Made by a program: the position numbers and the translations under genes. Positions 14,416 through 23,130 of a stretch of DNA of 64,000 bases are shown here, in pieces (position 1 is the first letter of the stretch; each line of letters begins with the position of its first letter). A model generated the notes under the pieces. It was not told the DNA's origin. It searched no databases and worked only from the letters and a program-made list of their open reading frames with translations. The DNA lies in assembly GCA_003141455.1 (NCBI GenBank), contig PLMA01000044.1, positions 179 through 64,178 of the forward strand, read 5' to 3'. This DNA is from Chloroflexota bacterium. GTDB taxonomy: Bacteria; Chloroflexota; Limnocylindria; Limnocylindrales; CSP1-4.

Positions 14416-15771
14416 ATGACCGCCTCGACCGACCGCCGCGTCACTCGCCGCCGCCCGCGTGGCTGGCGGACGTTGCGGTTGCTGCTCGCCATCGCGCTTC
14501 TTGCCCCGGCTTTCGCAGTCCAAGCGCCCGTGCCTGCCGTCAGGGCCGACGGGCTCTCCGACGCCATCGCCGAGCAGCAGCGCCTTGCCAAGCTCATCGC
14601 CGACCAGAAGGCTCAGCTGGCCAAATTGGCTACCAAGCAAACGAGTCTGGCCAGCGAGATCGCGAGCACCAAGCAGAACCTGACGGGTGTCCGCACCTCG
14701 ATCGACGAGATCCAAGCCGAGATCGACAACCTCGGTGGCCAGCTTGCCGACGTGACGGCAAAGTACAGTGCCCTGGTCGTCCAGCAGAACGGACTCAGGC
14801 TCCAGCTGACCGAGCTGACCGCGCAGGAGGCGGCCAAGCAACTCCAGCTCAACCAGCGGCAGGCGATCCTGGCGAGCAGGTTGATCGCCGCCTACGAGAC
14901 CGACCAGACGCCGCTGTTGCAGCAGCTGCTCACGGCACACTCGCTGACCGAGGCGCTCTCGGACGTCTCCTACTACTCGAACCTGGCCGACGCCGACAAG
15001 GCCCTGGCCGACCGGATCAGGCAAGACAGTCTGGTGGTGGCTCAGCTCCGCCAGAACGTCTCCACCGCCTCTGGCGAGACCGACCGGCTAACGGCCCAGG
15101 TCGGGGACCAGAAGAAGCAGCTGGACGACCAACAAGTCCAACTCTCGAGCGCTCAGACACAGCTGGCCGACCTGAAGACGCAACTCGAAGCCCAGCTCGC
15201 TGAGCAGCAGACTGCCGAGCAGACGCTGGCCAAGAACAAGACCAATCTCGCGGCCGCGATCAAGTCGAACGGTCAGTCGCTCGACCAGCTGGGCAGCCGG
15301 ATCGACCAGACCATTCGCGATCAGGGCGGCTCAGGCAAGATTCCGTCGCAGTACAGCGGCGCCTTCAAGTGGCCGATGGGCGGCATCGTGACGCAGGATT
15401 TCGGCTGTACCGGAGTTCTCTCGGAGCCGCGCGTAGGGAACTGCGCTCACTTCCACCAGGGGATCGACATCGCCGCGCCGTGTCTGACGCCGGTCTATTC
15501 GGCTGCCGCAGGAGTGGTGGTCTTTGCCGGCTACAACCCGTACGACGCTCCGCCTCGGGCGTGGCTGGTGATCGTCGCCCACTCGACGAGCATCGTGACG
15601 TGGTACGCCCACATGACCGGCAGGGCACCGGCCGGGATCTTCGTGGGTGCGCAGGTCGCCGCCGGCCAGCTCGTGGGCACGGAGAACACCACGGGCCACT
15701 CGTCGGGATGCCATCTCCACTGGGCCGTTCGCGTGAACGGCGTCTTCACGAACCCCCGCCTTTTCCTGTAG
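14416..15771 (+). CDS. Secreted coiled-coil M23 peptidase (EnvC/NlpD-like murein hydrolase)
   Basis: 451 residues. Residues 1-44 form a signal peptide with a basic Arg-rich n-region and hydrophobic core ending near AVRADG. Residues 48-300 are a long Gln/Ala/Leu-rich coiled coil, as in EnvC and PcsB-type proteins. The C-terminal domain (about 315-451) is M23: HFHQGIDIAAP supplies the first zinc His and Asp, and GCHLHWAVR carries the HxH catalytic/zinc pair (about 434-436). Such proteins cut peptidoglycan cross-links or activate amidases at division or growth sites. Both metal-binding motifs are intact, so it is probably enzymatically active rather than only an activator. A short stem-loop follows the stop at about 15779-15798. 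Confidence 0.9.
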   Translation: MTASTDRRVTRRRPRGWRTLRLLLAIALLAPAFAVQAPVPAVRADGLSDAIAEQQRLAKLIADQKAQLAKLATKQTSLASEIASTKQNLTGVRTSIDEIQAEIDNLGGQLADVTAKYSALVVQQNGLRLQLTELTAQEAAKQLQLNQRQAILASRLIAAYETDQTPLLQQLLTAHSLTEALSDVSYYSNLADADKALADRIRQDSLVVAQLRQNVSTASGETDRLTAQVGDQKKQLDDQQVQLSSAQTQLADLKTQLEAQLAEQQTAEQTLAKNKTNLAAAIKSNGQSLDQLGSRIDQTIRDQGGSGKIPSQYSGAFKWPMGGIVTQDFGCTGVLSEPRVGNCAHFHQGIDIAAPCLTPVYSAAAGVVVFAGYNPYDAPPRAWLVIVAHSTSIVTWYAHMTGRAPAGIFVGAQVAAGQLVGTENTTGHSSGCHLHWAVRVNGVFTNPRLFL

Positions 15772-15928
15772 GGCGCGTCTCCCCGAACGGATGGGGAGGC
15801 CGCGGTCCCCGTTCGTCTGCCGCGTCCTGGATCCGCGGGATACCGGCGCCACGCTCGGATCTGGCGGCGGGATGCTAGCATCGCCTTAGCTCTGGCAAGA
15901 CACACGGACAGGACCGAGAGGACGCCTC

Positions 15929-17347
15929 ATGAAGCGAACTCTGGCGGTGATACTCGCCGGCGGCGAGGGCGAGAGACTCTCGATTCTCTCTTCTATGCGC
16001 GCCAAGCCGGCCGTTCCGTTCGGTGGCAAGTACCGCATCATCGATTTCACGCTCTCCAACTGCGTGAACTCGGACATCGACAACGTCGTCGTCCTGACTC
16101 AGTACAACCCCCGCTCCCTGAACGACCACATCGGCATGGGCCGGCCGTGGGATCTGGACCGCAACTTCGGCGGGGTCCGGATGCTCCAGCCGTACATCGC
16201 CCGCGGCCGCGTGGCGGAGTGGTATCGCGGCACCGCGGACGCGGTTCTCCAGAATCTCAACGTCATCGCGCAGGCCCCCGGCGACGCGATCCTGGTCCTG
16301 GCCGGCGACCACATCTACAAGATGGACTACCAGCCGTTCGTGGCCGCCCACCGTCGCCATCGAGCCGACGTCACGATCGCGGTGCGGCGGGTCCCGCTCG
16401 CGGACGCCACGCGGATGGGCATCCTGGCCCTGGACGACAACGATCGCATCGTCGAGTGGCACGAGAAGCCGCGCCAGCCCAAGAGCGATCTGGCAAGCAT
16501 GGGCGTGTACGTCTTCTCCAAACGAGCCCTCACCCAGTGGCTTTCCGATTCGCGGCCGGACTTCGGCCGTGACGTGATCCCGGCCATGATCGATGGCGGG
16601 GCGCGCGTCTACGCCTATCGCTTCGACGGCTACTGGCAGGATGTCGGGACGGTTCAGAGCTACTGGGAGGCGAACCTGGCGCTTCTTTCCGATGCGCCGG
16701 AACTGGATCTCTACGACCGCGAGTGGGTCATCCACACTCGATCCGAGGAGCGCGCACCGGCCAAGATCGGAGCCACCGCCCAGGTCCACCGCAGCCTGAT
16801 CAGCCACGGCTGCGTCATCGACGGCTCGGTCGTGAACTCCGTGCTCTCGCCGGGCGTCGTAGTGGATGTGGGAGCTGTCGTTCGCGACTCGATCGTCCTG
16901 TTCGACTCGATCATCAGGACGGGCGCAGTGGTAGACCGGGCCATCCTGGACAAGGAAGTGGCCGTCGGTCCGGGTGCGACTGTCGGCGAGGGGACCGACT
17001 TCGACGTGGTGAACCGCCGCGAGCCCGGCCGACTCAATACCGGAATCACGGTCGTCGGCAAGCGGGCGGTCATTCCACGGGGTGTGCGGATCGGCCGCAA
17101 CGTCCTCATCGGCGAGGGGGTGCGGGCCGCCGACTTCGTCTCGCGCGTGGTCCGTAGCGGCTCCACCGTGGAGCGGCCTCACGAGCGCACGCAGCGAGCT
17201 TCCGCGAAGGCTCGAGCTGGCGCGCCCTCCGACATGCGGGACGCCGCGAGCGAGTCCGGCGATCGGGCTGCCGAGGTTGAGAGAGGCGGTCGATCGAGCG
17301 CCGTCGGCAAGCGCGCAGCCGGGGAGGCAAGGGACGCAGACCGATGA
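15929..17347 (+). CDS. glgC: Glucose-1-phosphate adenylyltransferase
   Basis: 472 residues. It makes ADP-glucose from glucose-1-phosphate and ATP, the committed step of glycogen synthesis. The N-terminal nucleotidyltransferase domain has the GGEGERL loop, [31 protein letters not shown], and [16 protein letters not shown]. The second half is a left-handed beta-helix (hexapeptide-like repeats, about 290-410). The last 60 residues are an Arg/Ala/Glu/Ser-rich extension beyond the usual end of about 410-425 residues and look disordered. The start has GAGAGGA about 9 nt upstream, and a TAGCAT box lies at about 15874. No other glg genes are adjacent. Confidence 0.92.
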   Translation: MKRTLAVILAGGEGERLSILSSMRAKPAVPFGGKYRIIDFTLSNCVNSDIDNVVVLTQYNPRSLNDHIGMGRPWDLDRNFGGVRMLQPYIARGRVAEWYRGTADAVLQNLNVIAQAPGDAILVLAGDHIYKMDYQPFVAAHRRHRADVTIAVRRVPLADATRMGILALDDNDRIVEWHEKPRQPKSDLASMGVYVFSKRALTQWLSDSRPDFGRDVIPAMIDGGARVYAYRFDGYWQDVGTVQSYWEANLALLSDAPELDLYDREWVIHTRSEERAPAKIGATAQVHRSLISHGCVIDGSVVNSVLSPGVVVDVGAVVRDSIVLFDSIIRTGAVVDRAILDKEVAVGPGATVGEGTDFDVVNRREPGRLNTGITVVGKRAVIPRGVRIGRNVLIGEGVRAADFVSRVVRSGSTVERPHERTQRASAKARAGAPSDMRDAASESGDRAAEVERGGRSSAVGKRAAGEARDADR

Positions 17348-17426
17348 CCACGTCGGACAGACTTCGACGCACAACGGCCCGAGGGCCCATGCGTTCCGTT
17401 CGGCCCGCCTGACCGGTCCGGTCGCC

Positions 17427-19901
17427 ATGCTCATCGGCAAGGGGGGTTCCGGCGTCAGGGTCCTGGCTGCGGCCGCGATCCTGTTTGCCGGCGCGTCGAC
17501 GCTCCAGGCCGCGGCCCCCGGCCGAGTGGCGGCCGCCCAGACCGACCTGAGCTTCATCTCCAGCACGACCTGGACGGCCGACCCGGCAGCCGCCCGGATC
17601 CACGTCCAGGTTTCCCTGGCGGCGACGTCGCACACCGTCGACACCGGCGGCCGGCGGTACTTCTACGACGAGATCCAGCTCGTCCTGCCGCCGTCCGCAA
17701 GCGCCAGCACAGCGACCTCCGCGACCGGCGAGGCCCTGCCGGTGACGGTGCAGAGCACATCGGGCGCAGGCGTGATCGTGGTGGTGGGCCTGGGGCAGCG
17801 GTTGTACTCGGGCCAGACCGGATCCGTGGAGCTCCAGTTCGACCTCGTCGACCCCGGTGGCTCGCCGGATCGAGACCTGCGCATCAGCCGCAACTTGTTC
17901 TCGTTCCCGGTCTGGGCGTTCGGCAGTCCGGGCACGCCCGGCAGCTCGGTGACGGTCGTCTTTCCGTCGGGCTTCACCGTTCAGGAGGAGTTCGGCGGGC
18001 TCACGCGGTCGGTCTTCGGTTCGGGCGAGGTCGTCTTTTCGTCGGGCACGCTGGACGATTCCACGGACCTAAGCGCGTGGTTCACGGCGGTCCAACCGGT
18101 ACCGCCGAGCGACTTCCGGTCGCGCTCGGTGATGATCGGGCCGTTGCACGTCGCGCTGCGCTACTGGGCGGACGATCCCGGCTGGGCCGATCGCGTAGAG
18201 CTCGTCCTGCGCGCGGGCTACCCGATTCTGGGCGATCTCATCGGCCTCGGCGATCCGATCACCACGACGATCACGGTCAATGAGGCATCCACGCAGGAGA
18301 TAGGAGGCTTCAGCGGCTCTTACGACCAGGCCACCGGCAACGTCCAGATCTCGTACTTCGCCGATCCGTTCGTCGTTCTGCACGAAGCCGCCCATATATG
18401 GTTCAACGGATCCCTGGCCGCCGACCGCTGGATCCAGGAGGCGTTTGCCTCCTACTACGCCGACCAGGCCGTGCGCGAGCTGGGCCTCGTCGATCACGCC
18501 CCGGTGCTGACCGCGCGCATCTCGCTGAACTCAGTTCCCTTGAACGACTGGGTGACCCCCGGTCAGCCAAGCTCCCCGACCGACGCGTACCTATACGGCG
18601 CGACACTCGAGGTGGCCAAGGAGATCGCTTCCACGGCAGGGCAGGACGGCTTGCACAAGGTGTGGTCGGCGGCGCGTTCCCACTCGGCTGCCTACCAGCC
18701 GGCCCACGGCCCCAACAGGGAGCTCGTGCTGAGCGGTGCGATCGGCTGGCGAGAGCTGCTCGACCTGCTGGAGCGGAACACCGGCCGGCAGTACGAGTCG
18801 ATCTGGAGCAAGTGGATCGTCAACCCCGAGCAGGCCCCGCTGCTCCAGCAGCGCGCCACGGCCCTGAGCGCATATGCCGACGCCCAGAGCGCGGCGGGCG
18901 CGTGGAACCTACCGCCCGAGATACGCCGCGCCATGGACGCCTGGCAGTTCGATTCCGCTCTGACGCTCATGTCCCAGGCCAGGACCGTCCTGGTCCAACG
19001 CGACGAGATCGCGTCGCTGGCCGCGGTCGAAGGGACCACCCCGCCCACGACGCTCAAGGCCTCGTTCGAAGTCTCGGGCGTGGCTGCGGCCTCCGCCGAG
19101 GCCACGGACGAGCTGGCGGCGCTGGACGCTCTGGCCGCGGCCCGACGGGCGGAGTCGGAGAGCACGGGCGGCGCGCGAGGCCTGGGTCTGCTCGGGGCGG
19201 ATCCGGCGGCCGACCTGGCCGCGGCCCGGAAGGCCTTCGCGAGCGGCGACACTGCCGACGCCACCTCTCTCGCCACCCGCGCCAAATCGGCCTGGGATCG
19301 AGCAAACGGAACCGGCCAGGCCCGCATCTTCGGCGCCCTTGCCGTCCTCGCCGGCCTGATCCTGTTGTTGGTCGTTTTCGCCTGGACATGGGGCAATCGG
19401 CGGCCGCGCATCTCGACCGCGGCGGCCGTGGCGGCCGTGGCGGCCGCGGCCCAGTCGCCCGATCCCGCCCCGCCCGCGGAGATCTCCGACTCGGCGCCGG
19501 CCGGCGAGCCTGCCGATCAGGGCGGCGGCGACGATCCCGAGGAGTCCGCCTACGATCTGCTCCAGCGCGGCCACCACCTGATGACGAACCGCCACAACGC
19601 TCAGGCTGCCGTGGTCCTGGAGCGGGCGGCGCGCACCGAGCCCGGAAAGGGCTCGATCTTCGAAGCGCTGGGTAGGGCCTACTTCAACAGCGGCCAGCAC
19701 GCTCGAGCGGTGGAAGCGTTCGAGGTGCTGCTCGAGATCGATCCCTCGGCCCACTACGGTCACTTCGCCCTGGGTCTCAGCCTCGCCCGGCTGGGGCGGA
19801 CCCAGGAGGCTCGAACGCACCTGAGGCTGGCCTCCGCTCTCGACCCCCAGAGCGACACATACCGTAGAGCCCTCGAGAAGCTGGAATCGGCGATCGTCTG
19901 A
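17427..19901 (+). CDS. Membrane-anchored gluzincin (M1-like) peptidase with C-terminal TPR domain
   Basis: About 824 residues. Residues 1-38 are a signal peptide. The following beta-rich region (40-210) resembles the N-terminal domain of M1/M61-type peptidases. The zinc motif is H319-E-A-A-H323, followed by Glu338 within WIQEAFASYYAD. The spacing (HExxH-x14-E) is shorter than the HExxH-x18-E of classical M1 enzymes. Residues about 631-655 form a membrane helix (GALAVLAGLILLLVVFAWTW). An Ala-rich linker then leads to three or so TPR repeats (about 700-820), predicted cytoplasmic. The protease domain would face outside and the TPR inside, an uncommon arrangement. The start was placed at the ATG before the signal peptide; upstream codons overlap glgC. 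Confidence 0.8.
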   Translation: MLIGKGGSGVRVLAAAAILFAGASTLQAAAPGRVAAAQTDLSFISSTTWTADPAAARIHVQVSLAATSHTVDTGGRRYFYDEIQLVLPPSASASTATSATGEALPVTVQSTSGAGVIVVVGLGQRLYSGQTGSVELQFDLVDPGGSPDRDLRISRNLFSFPVWAFGSPGTPGSSVTVVFPSGFTVQEEFGGLTRSVFGSGEVVFSSGTLDDSTDLSAWFTAVQPVPPSDFRSRSVMIGPLHVALRYWADDPGWADRVELVLRAGYPILGDLIGLGDPITTTITVNEASTQEIGGFSGSYDQATGNVQISYFADPFVVLHEAAHIWFNGSLAADRWIQEAFASYYADQAVRELGLVDHAPVLTARISLNSVPLNDWVTPGQPSSPTDAYLYGATLEVAKEIASTAGQDGLHKVWSAARSHSAAYQPAHGPNRELVLSGAIGWRELLDLLERNTGRQYESIWSKWIVNPEQAPLLQQRATALSAYADAQSAAGAWNLPPEIRRAMDAWQFDSALTLMSQARTVLVQRDEIASLAAVEGTTPPTTLKASFEVSGVAAASAEATDELAALDALAAARRAESESTGGARGLGLLGADPAADLAAARKAFASGDTADATSLATRAKSAWDRANGTGQARIFGALAVLAGLILLLVVFAWTWGNRRPRISTAAAVAAVAAAAQSPDPAPPAEISDSAPAGEPADQGGGDDPEESAYDLLQRGHHLMTNRHNAQAAVVLERAARTEPGKGSIFEALGRAYFNSGQHARAVEAFEVLLEIDPSAHYGHFALGLSLARLGRTQEARTHLRLASALDPQSDTYRRALEKLESAIV

Positions 19902-19931
19902 GGCGTCCCCCGTTGGCCGCGCGAACCCCGG

Positions 19932-20591
19932 CTACAGGCCCTCGGCTTCCAACCGGCGGGCAAGCCACAGGATGCCAGCGGTCGACTTCGCGTCCTCGAT
20001 GATTCCGTTCTCTACGGCCGCCACGGCGTCGCGCCAGGGGATGCGGGAGAGGCGGAGATTCTCGTCCTCGTCGGGGTCCAGGCGGTCGTCGCCGGCCGGA
20101 CGCAAGTCCGTGGCCAGGTAGAGCGTCAGATACTCGGTCGAGAAGCCCGGGGCGCTCCAGAATCCCCCGATCCGTTCCATGGACCCGGCGCGGTAGCCCG
20201 TCTCTTCCTCGAGCTCGCGGTGAGCGGCGGCGAGCGGATCTTCCAGCTGGCCGTCGTGGGTGTCGAGCGTGCCGGCGGGCAGCTCCAGGAGCGCGCCGCC
20301 GACCGCGAGGCGGTACTGAGTCACGAGGAGCAGGCGGCCCTCGGCGTCCAGCGGTGCCACGACCACGGCGCCAGGGTGGACGATGATGTCGCGCTCGGAC
20401 CGGCCGCCGTCGGACATGATGGCGACGTCCCGCTCCACGCTGAGGTACCGGCCCGTGTGCACGGTTCTGCGCTCGGCCACGCGCTGGCCAAGGGCGACGT
20501 CCGCGTCGCGCAGCTCATCCAGGAGCGCATCGAGGGTCGGGTTGCCGGTGGGCGCGCGGTTGGGGCGGTGACTGGCCGGGGAATCGGGCAT
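19932..20591 (-). CDS. NUDIX hydrolase, ADP-ribose pyrophosphatase-like
   Basis: 219 residues. The Nudix box is present as GTLDTHDGQLEDPLAAAHRE followed by LEEETGY, matching GX5EX7REUXEEXGU with an insertion after the first Gly. Upstream, HPGAVVVAPLD and LLLVTQYRLAVGGALLELPAG are typical of the ADP-ribose pyrophosphatase branch (NudF/YqkG), which hydrolyses ADP-ribose to AMP and ribose-5-phosphate. Downstream, a GGFWSAPGFSTEYLTLYLA segment is also typical of that branch. The ATG at 20591 is chosen because a TATAGT box ends 6 nt upstream, predicting a leaderless mRNA; the frame is open to 20672. It converges with the gluzincin-TPR gene. Confidence 0.9.
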   Translation of the reverse strand: MPDSPASHRPNRAPTGNPTLDALLDELRDADVALGQRVAERRTVHTGRYLSVERDVAIMSDGGRSERDIIVHPGAVVVAPLDAEGRLLLVTQYRLAVGGALLELPAGTLDTHDGQLEDPLAAAHRELEEETGYRAGSMERIGGFWSAPGFSTEYLTLYLATDLRPAGDDRLDPDEDENLRLSRIPWRDAVAAVENGIIEDAKSTAGILWLARRLEAEGL

Positions 20592-20597
20592 GTCCGA

Positions 20598-20603
20598 ACT
20601 ATA
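20598..20603 (-). promoter_or_regulatory. -10 box TATAGT for a leaderless NUDIX mRNA
   Basis: On the minus strand TATAGT (20603-20598) ends 6 nt before the ATG at 20591. No ribosome binding site fits between. It supports the internal start over the longer frame. Confidence 0.6.
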
Positions 20604-20715
20604 CGTGAGGCCGCAGCCGGGCTCCCCGGGTCGTCGGTCGCGGTTCCGATCGGCCGGGCTGGGCGGTCGCACACCCTCGGTCGGCCGGGCTTGGGGCCGG
20701 CCGACCGGAGACGCA

Positions 20716-20747
20716 CCGACGCCCCGGCCGGGGGGCCGGGGCGTCGG
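20716..20747 (-). terminator. Strong hairpin after the sugar-ABC ATPase gene
   Basis: A perfect 14-bp GC-rich stem (20716-20729 with 20734-20747) and a 4-nt G loop sits 19 nt past the stop of the ATPase gene. No U-tract follows on either strand, so it may be a transcript-stabilising stem or a weak terminator. Confidence 0.6.
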
Positions 20748-20765
20748 GTCCCTGGACCAAACAGC

Positions 20766-21869
20766 TCAGATGATGGGCCCGAAGGGGAGGGCGAAGTTGG
20801 TGTCCGGATCGAAGAGCTGGAGCCGATCGAGCGGAACCTTGAACTCGAGCATATCGCCGGGGCGAACCCTATAGGACGAGTCCACGATGGCCACGATGTC
20901 GCGGCCGGAGCCGGACGCGTGGATCAGCTCCTCGTTGCCGAGGTACTCCACGACTTCCGCCTTGGCGTTGACGACGGCCGCGGCGCCGGTGACGGGGGCG
21001 ATCTCGAGGTGCTCCGGGCGGAAGCCGACGATCAGCTGTCGACCGGCGGCGCCCATCGCCTCGCGGAACTGCGGCGGCTTGGGAATGGTGATGTTGGCGC
21101 CGACGAGCTGGACGTCGTCGCCGGTTCCCTGGACCTCGACGCTGGCGAAGTTCATCGCCGGGCTGCCGATGAAGCCGGCAACGAAGCGGTTGATCGGCCG
21201 GTCGTAGAGCTCCTGCGGAGTCCCGACCTGCTGCAGCCGGCCCTCGTTCATGACCGCGATGCGAGTGCCCATGGTCATGGCCTCGATCTGGTCGTGAGTC
21301 ACGTACACGAACGTGGTGTTGAGGCGCTGGTACAGGCGCAGGATGTTCGCTCGGGTCTCGACGCGCAGTTTGGCGTCGAGGTTGGAGAGGGGCTCGTCCA
21401 TGAGGAAGACCGCCGGCTCGCGCACGATGGCTCGCCCGAGAGCGACCCGCTGGCGCTGGCCGCCGGAAAGCTCACGCGGCTTCCGGTCCAGGTAGCGGCT
21501 GAGGTCGAGGATCGCCGCCGCTTCCTTGACTCGGGCCTCGATCTGCGCCTTTGGAACGTGGCGCAGCTTGAGCCCGAAGGCGAGGTTGTCACGGATCGAC
21601 ATGTGCGGATAAAGGGCGTAGCTCTGGAAGACCATGGCGATGTCGCGATCCTTCGGTGCGACGTCGTTGATGACCCTCTCGCCGATCCGCAGCGTACCGC
21701 TGGTGATCTCTTCGAGGCCGGCGACCATGCGCAGGCTGGTGGTCTTGCCGCAACCGGACGGCCCGACGAGGACCATGAACTCCGCGTCTCGGATGTCCAG
21801 GTTGAGGTCGTCGACGGCCACCACGTCGCCGAACCTCTTGCTGACGTTCTCGAACGTAACGGTTGCCAT
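20766..21869 (-). CDS. ugpC: Sugar ABC transporter ATP-binding protein (UgpC/MsmK/MsiK-like)
   Basis: 367 residues, the typical length for CUT1-family ATPases. Walker A GPSGCGKT (36-43), Q-loop Q82, signature LSGGQRQ (134-140), Walker B VFLMDEP (154-160) and H-loop H192 are all present. The C-terminal 130 residues form the OB/TOBE regulatory domain (GFRPEHLEI and later strands). No permease or binding-protein genes are nearby. In Streptomyces and some Firmicutes such an orphan (MsiK, MsmK) energises several sugar importers, and the same is inferred here. AGGAG precedes the ATG. An extended -10 (TGCTACGAT) and a LacI-type palindrome lie upstream (21908-21969). Confidence 0.92.
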   Translation of the reverse strand: MATVTFENVSKRFGDVVAVDDLNLDIRDAEFMVLVGPSGCGKTTSLRMVAGLEEITSGTLRIGERVINDVAPKDRDIAMVFQSYALYPHMSIRDNLAFGLKLRHVPKAQIEARVKEAAAILDLSRYLDRKPRELSGGQRQRVALGRAIVREPAVFLMDEPLSNLDAKLRVETRANILRLYQRLNTTFVYVTHDQIEAMTMGTRIAVMNEGRLQQVGTPQELYDRPINRFVAGFIGSPAMNFASVEVQGTGDDVQLVGANITIPKPPQFREAMGAAGRQLIVGFRPEHLEIAPVTGAAAVVNAKAEVVEYLGNEELIHASGSGRDIVAIVDSSYRVRPGDMLEFKVPLDRLQLFDPDTNFALPFGPII

Positions 21870-21907
21870 TGGGCAAAAACTCCTGATTCTGCGGTTGGTG
21901 TGGCGGC

Positions 21908-21969
21908 ATCGTAGCAGGCCACTTCGCGCCGGCAGCCACCGTCCAACTCGCCCGCACCTAAACGTTTAG
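21908..21969 (-). promoter_or_regulatory. Extended -10 promoter and LacI-family-type operator upstream of ugpC
   Basis: On the minus strand TGCTACGAT (TACGAT at 21913-21908) is an extended -10 giving a leader of about 30 nt. At 21958-21969 the perfect palindrome CTAAACGTTTAG has the central CG and AAACGTTT core of LacI/GalR/PurR-family operators. It suggests repression or activation of the shared sugar ATPase by a sugar-responsive LacI-family regulator encoded elsewhere. The palindrome lies in the divergent region and could also act on the protease gene. Confidence 0.55.
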
Positions 21970-22075
21970 CTGGCCAGAGCATGGCGGGCCCTGAACGGTC
22001 CCCGATGCCGGATGGCCCGTTGGGGGGGTACATTCAACGTCGGTCCACACGGCTGTCCCTCACGGGAGCGAAGAG

Positions 22076-22960
22076 ATGAGCGGGACGGAGCGGAATAGCG
22101 CAGGCGGCTCGGCCGAGGCGGTCGGCGATTGGACGACCGGCTCCGGCATTCCGGCCTCGTCCCCGACGGCCGGTCGGCGGCGGATCTGGCCGCTGGTTCT
22201 GGCCGCGGCGCTGCTGTCGGCTCTGCTATCCGCGGCCGGAACCTACGTCGTGGCCGCGCTCGCTCTGGAGTCCGCGGACGCGGGAGCGTCCAACGGCCAG
22301 CCGGCAAATGCTCAGCTGATCAGTGTTACCGAATCTGACGCGATCGTTCGTGTTGCGGCCGCCGTCAAGCCGTCCGTGGTCACCATCACGGCGAGCGGGG
22401 TCTCCACTTTGAGTCCCTTCTCGGTGCCTGAGACGGGGGTCGGCTCGGGGTTCATCGTCCGCGCCGACGGATTGATTCTCACGAACAACCACGTCGTCGC
22501 GGGAGCCCCATCGCTCGAGGTGACTCTCGACGACACCAGCCGGCTGGCGGCGACCGTGGTCGCGACCGATGCCACGCACGACCTTGCCCTGGTGAAGATC
22601 GAGGCCGGAGGTCTAGTTCCGGTCACCCTCGCCGATTCGAGCGCCGTCCGGGTGGGCGAGCTGGCCATCGCCATCGGCAGCCCGCTAGGGACGTTCACCG
22701 ACTCGGTCACGCGGGGGATCGTATCCGGAACCAACCGCACCATCACCGTGGGCGATCGAACGACGCGCAACCCGGAGAACCTGACCGGGCTTATCCAGAC
22801 AGACGCGGCCGTCAATCCCGGCAACAGCGGCGGCCCCCTGCTCGACGTGGGCGGTTCGGTCATCGGGATCATCACCGCTAGCGCCAGCAACTCTGAGGGA
22901 GTCGGATTCGCGATCCCGATCAACCAGGCTAAGAAGCTGATCGGCCAGGCCGCCACGTAG
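22076..22960 (+). CDS. HtrA/DegP-like trypsin-type serine protease without PDZ domain
   Basis: 294 residues. A polar N-terminus is followed by one membrane helix (about residues 40-65), so the protease domain is outside the cytoplasm. The catalytic triad is visible: H138 in TNNHVV, D169 in THDLALVK, and S251 in GNSGGPL. Family S1C (HtrA) members normally carry one or two PDZ domains. Here the protein ends about 40 residues after the active-site Ser, so no PDZ can be present. It would act in envelope protein quality control or signalling. A GGGAGCGA ribosome binding site precedes the ATG and a TACATT -10 lies at 22030-22035. A hairpin follows the stop. Confidence 0.9.
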   Translation: MSGTERNSAGGSAEAVGDWTTGSGIPASSPTAGRRRIWPLVLAAALLSALLSAAGTYVVAALALESADAGASNGQPANAQLISVTESDAIVRVAAAVKPSVVTITASGVSTLSPFSVPETGVGSGFIVRADGLILTNNHVVAGAPSLEVTLDDTSRLAATVVATDATHDLALVKIEAGGLVPVTLADSSAVRVGELAIAIGSPLGTFTDSVTRGIVSGTNRTITVGDRTTRNPENLTGLIQTDAAVNPGNSGGPLLDVGGSVIGIITASASNSEGVGFAIPINQAKKLIGQAAT

Positions 22961-22962
22961 CG

Positions 22963-22989
22963 GCGGGCTCCCGCGATCCGCGAGCCCGC
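22963..22989 (+). terminator. Terminator-like hairpin after the HtrA-like gene
   Basis: GCGGGCTC (22963-22970) pairs perfectly with GAGCCCGC (22982-22989) across an 11-nt loop, directly behind the stop codon. No T-tract is present. Confidence 0.45.
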
Positions 22990-23130
22990 GCGGCCGGCGG
23001 GCGGCCTTTCCTGAGGCCGTGAGCCTTCAGGATAGTTTCAGGCGTTTGGGCCATAACTCTCGACGCGTCCTTCCTGGTCCTGACCTCCCCACCGGTGGAG
23101 GCATCCGGCGAGTACGAGAGGCGTGGCTCT

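Noticed and set aside
15875-17644. Minus-strand 589-codon frame antisense to glgC
   Set aside because: glgC motifs on the plus strand are unambiguous; the antisense frame is low-complexity His/Asp/Arg.
20220-21914. Plus-strand 564-codon frame antisense to ugpC and the NUDIX gene
   Set aside because: Walker, signature and Nudix motifs lie on the minus strand.
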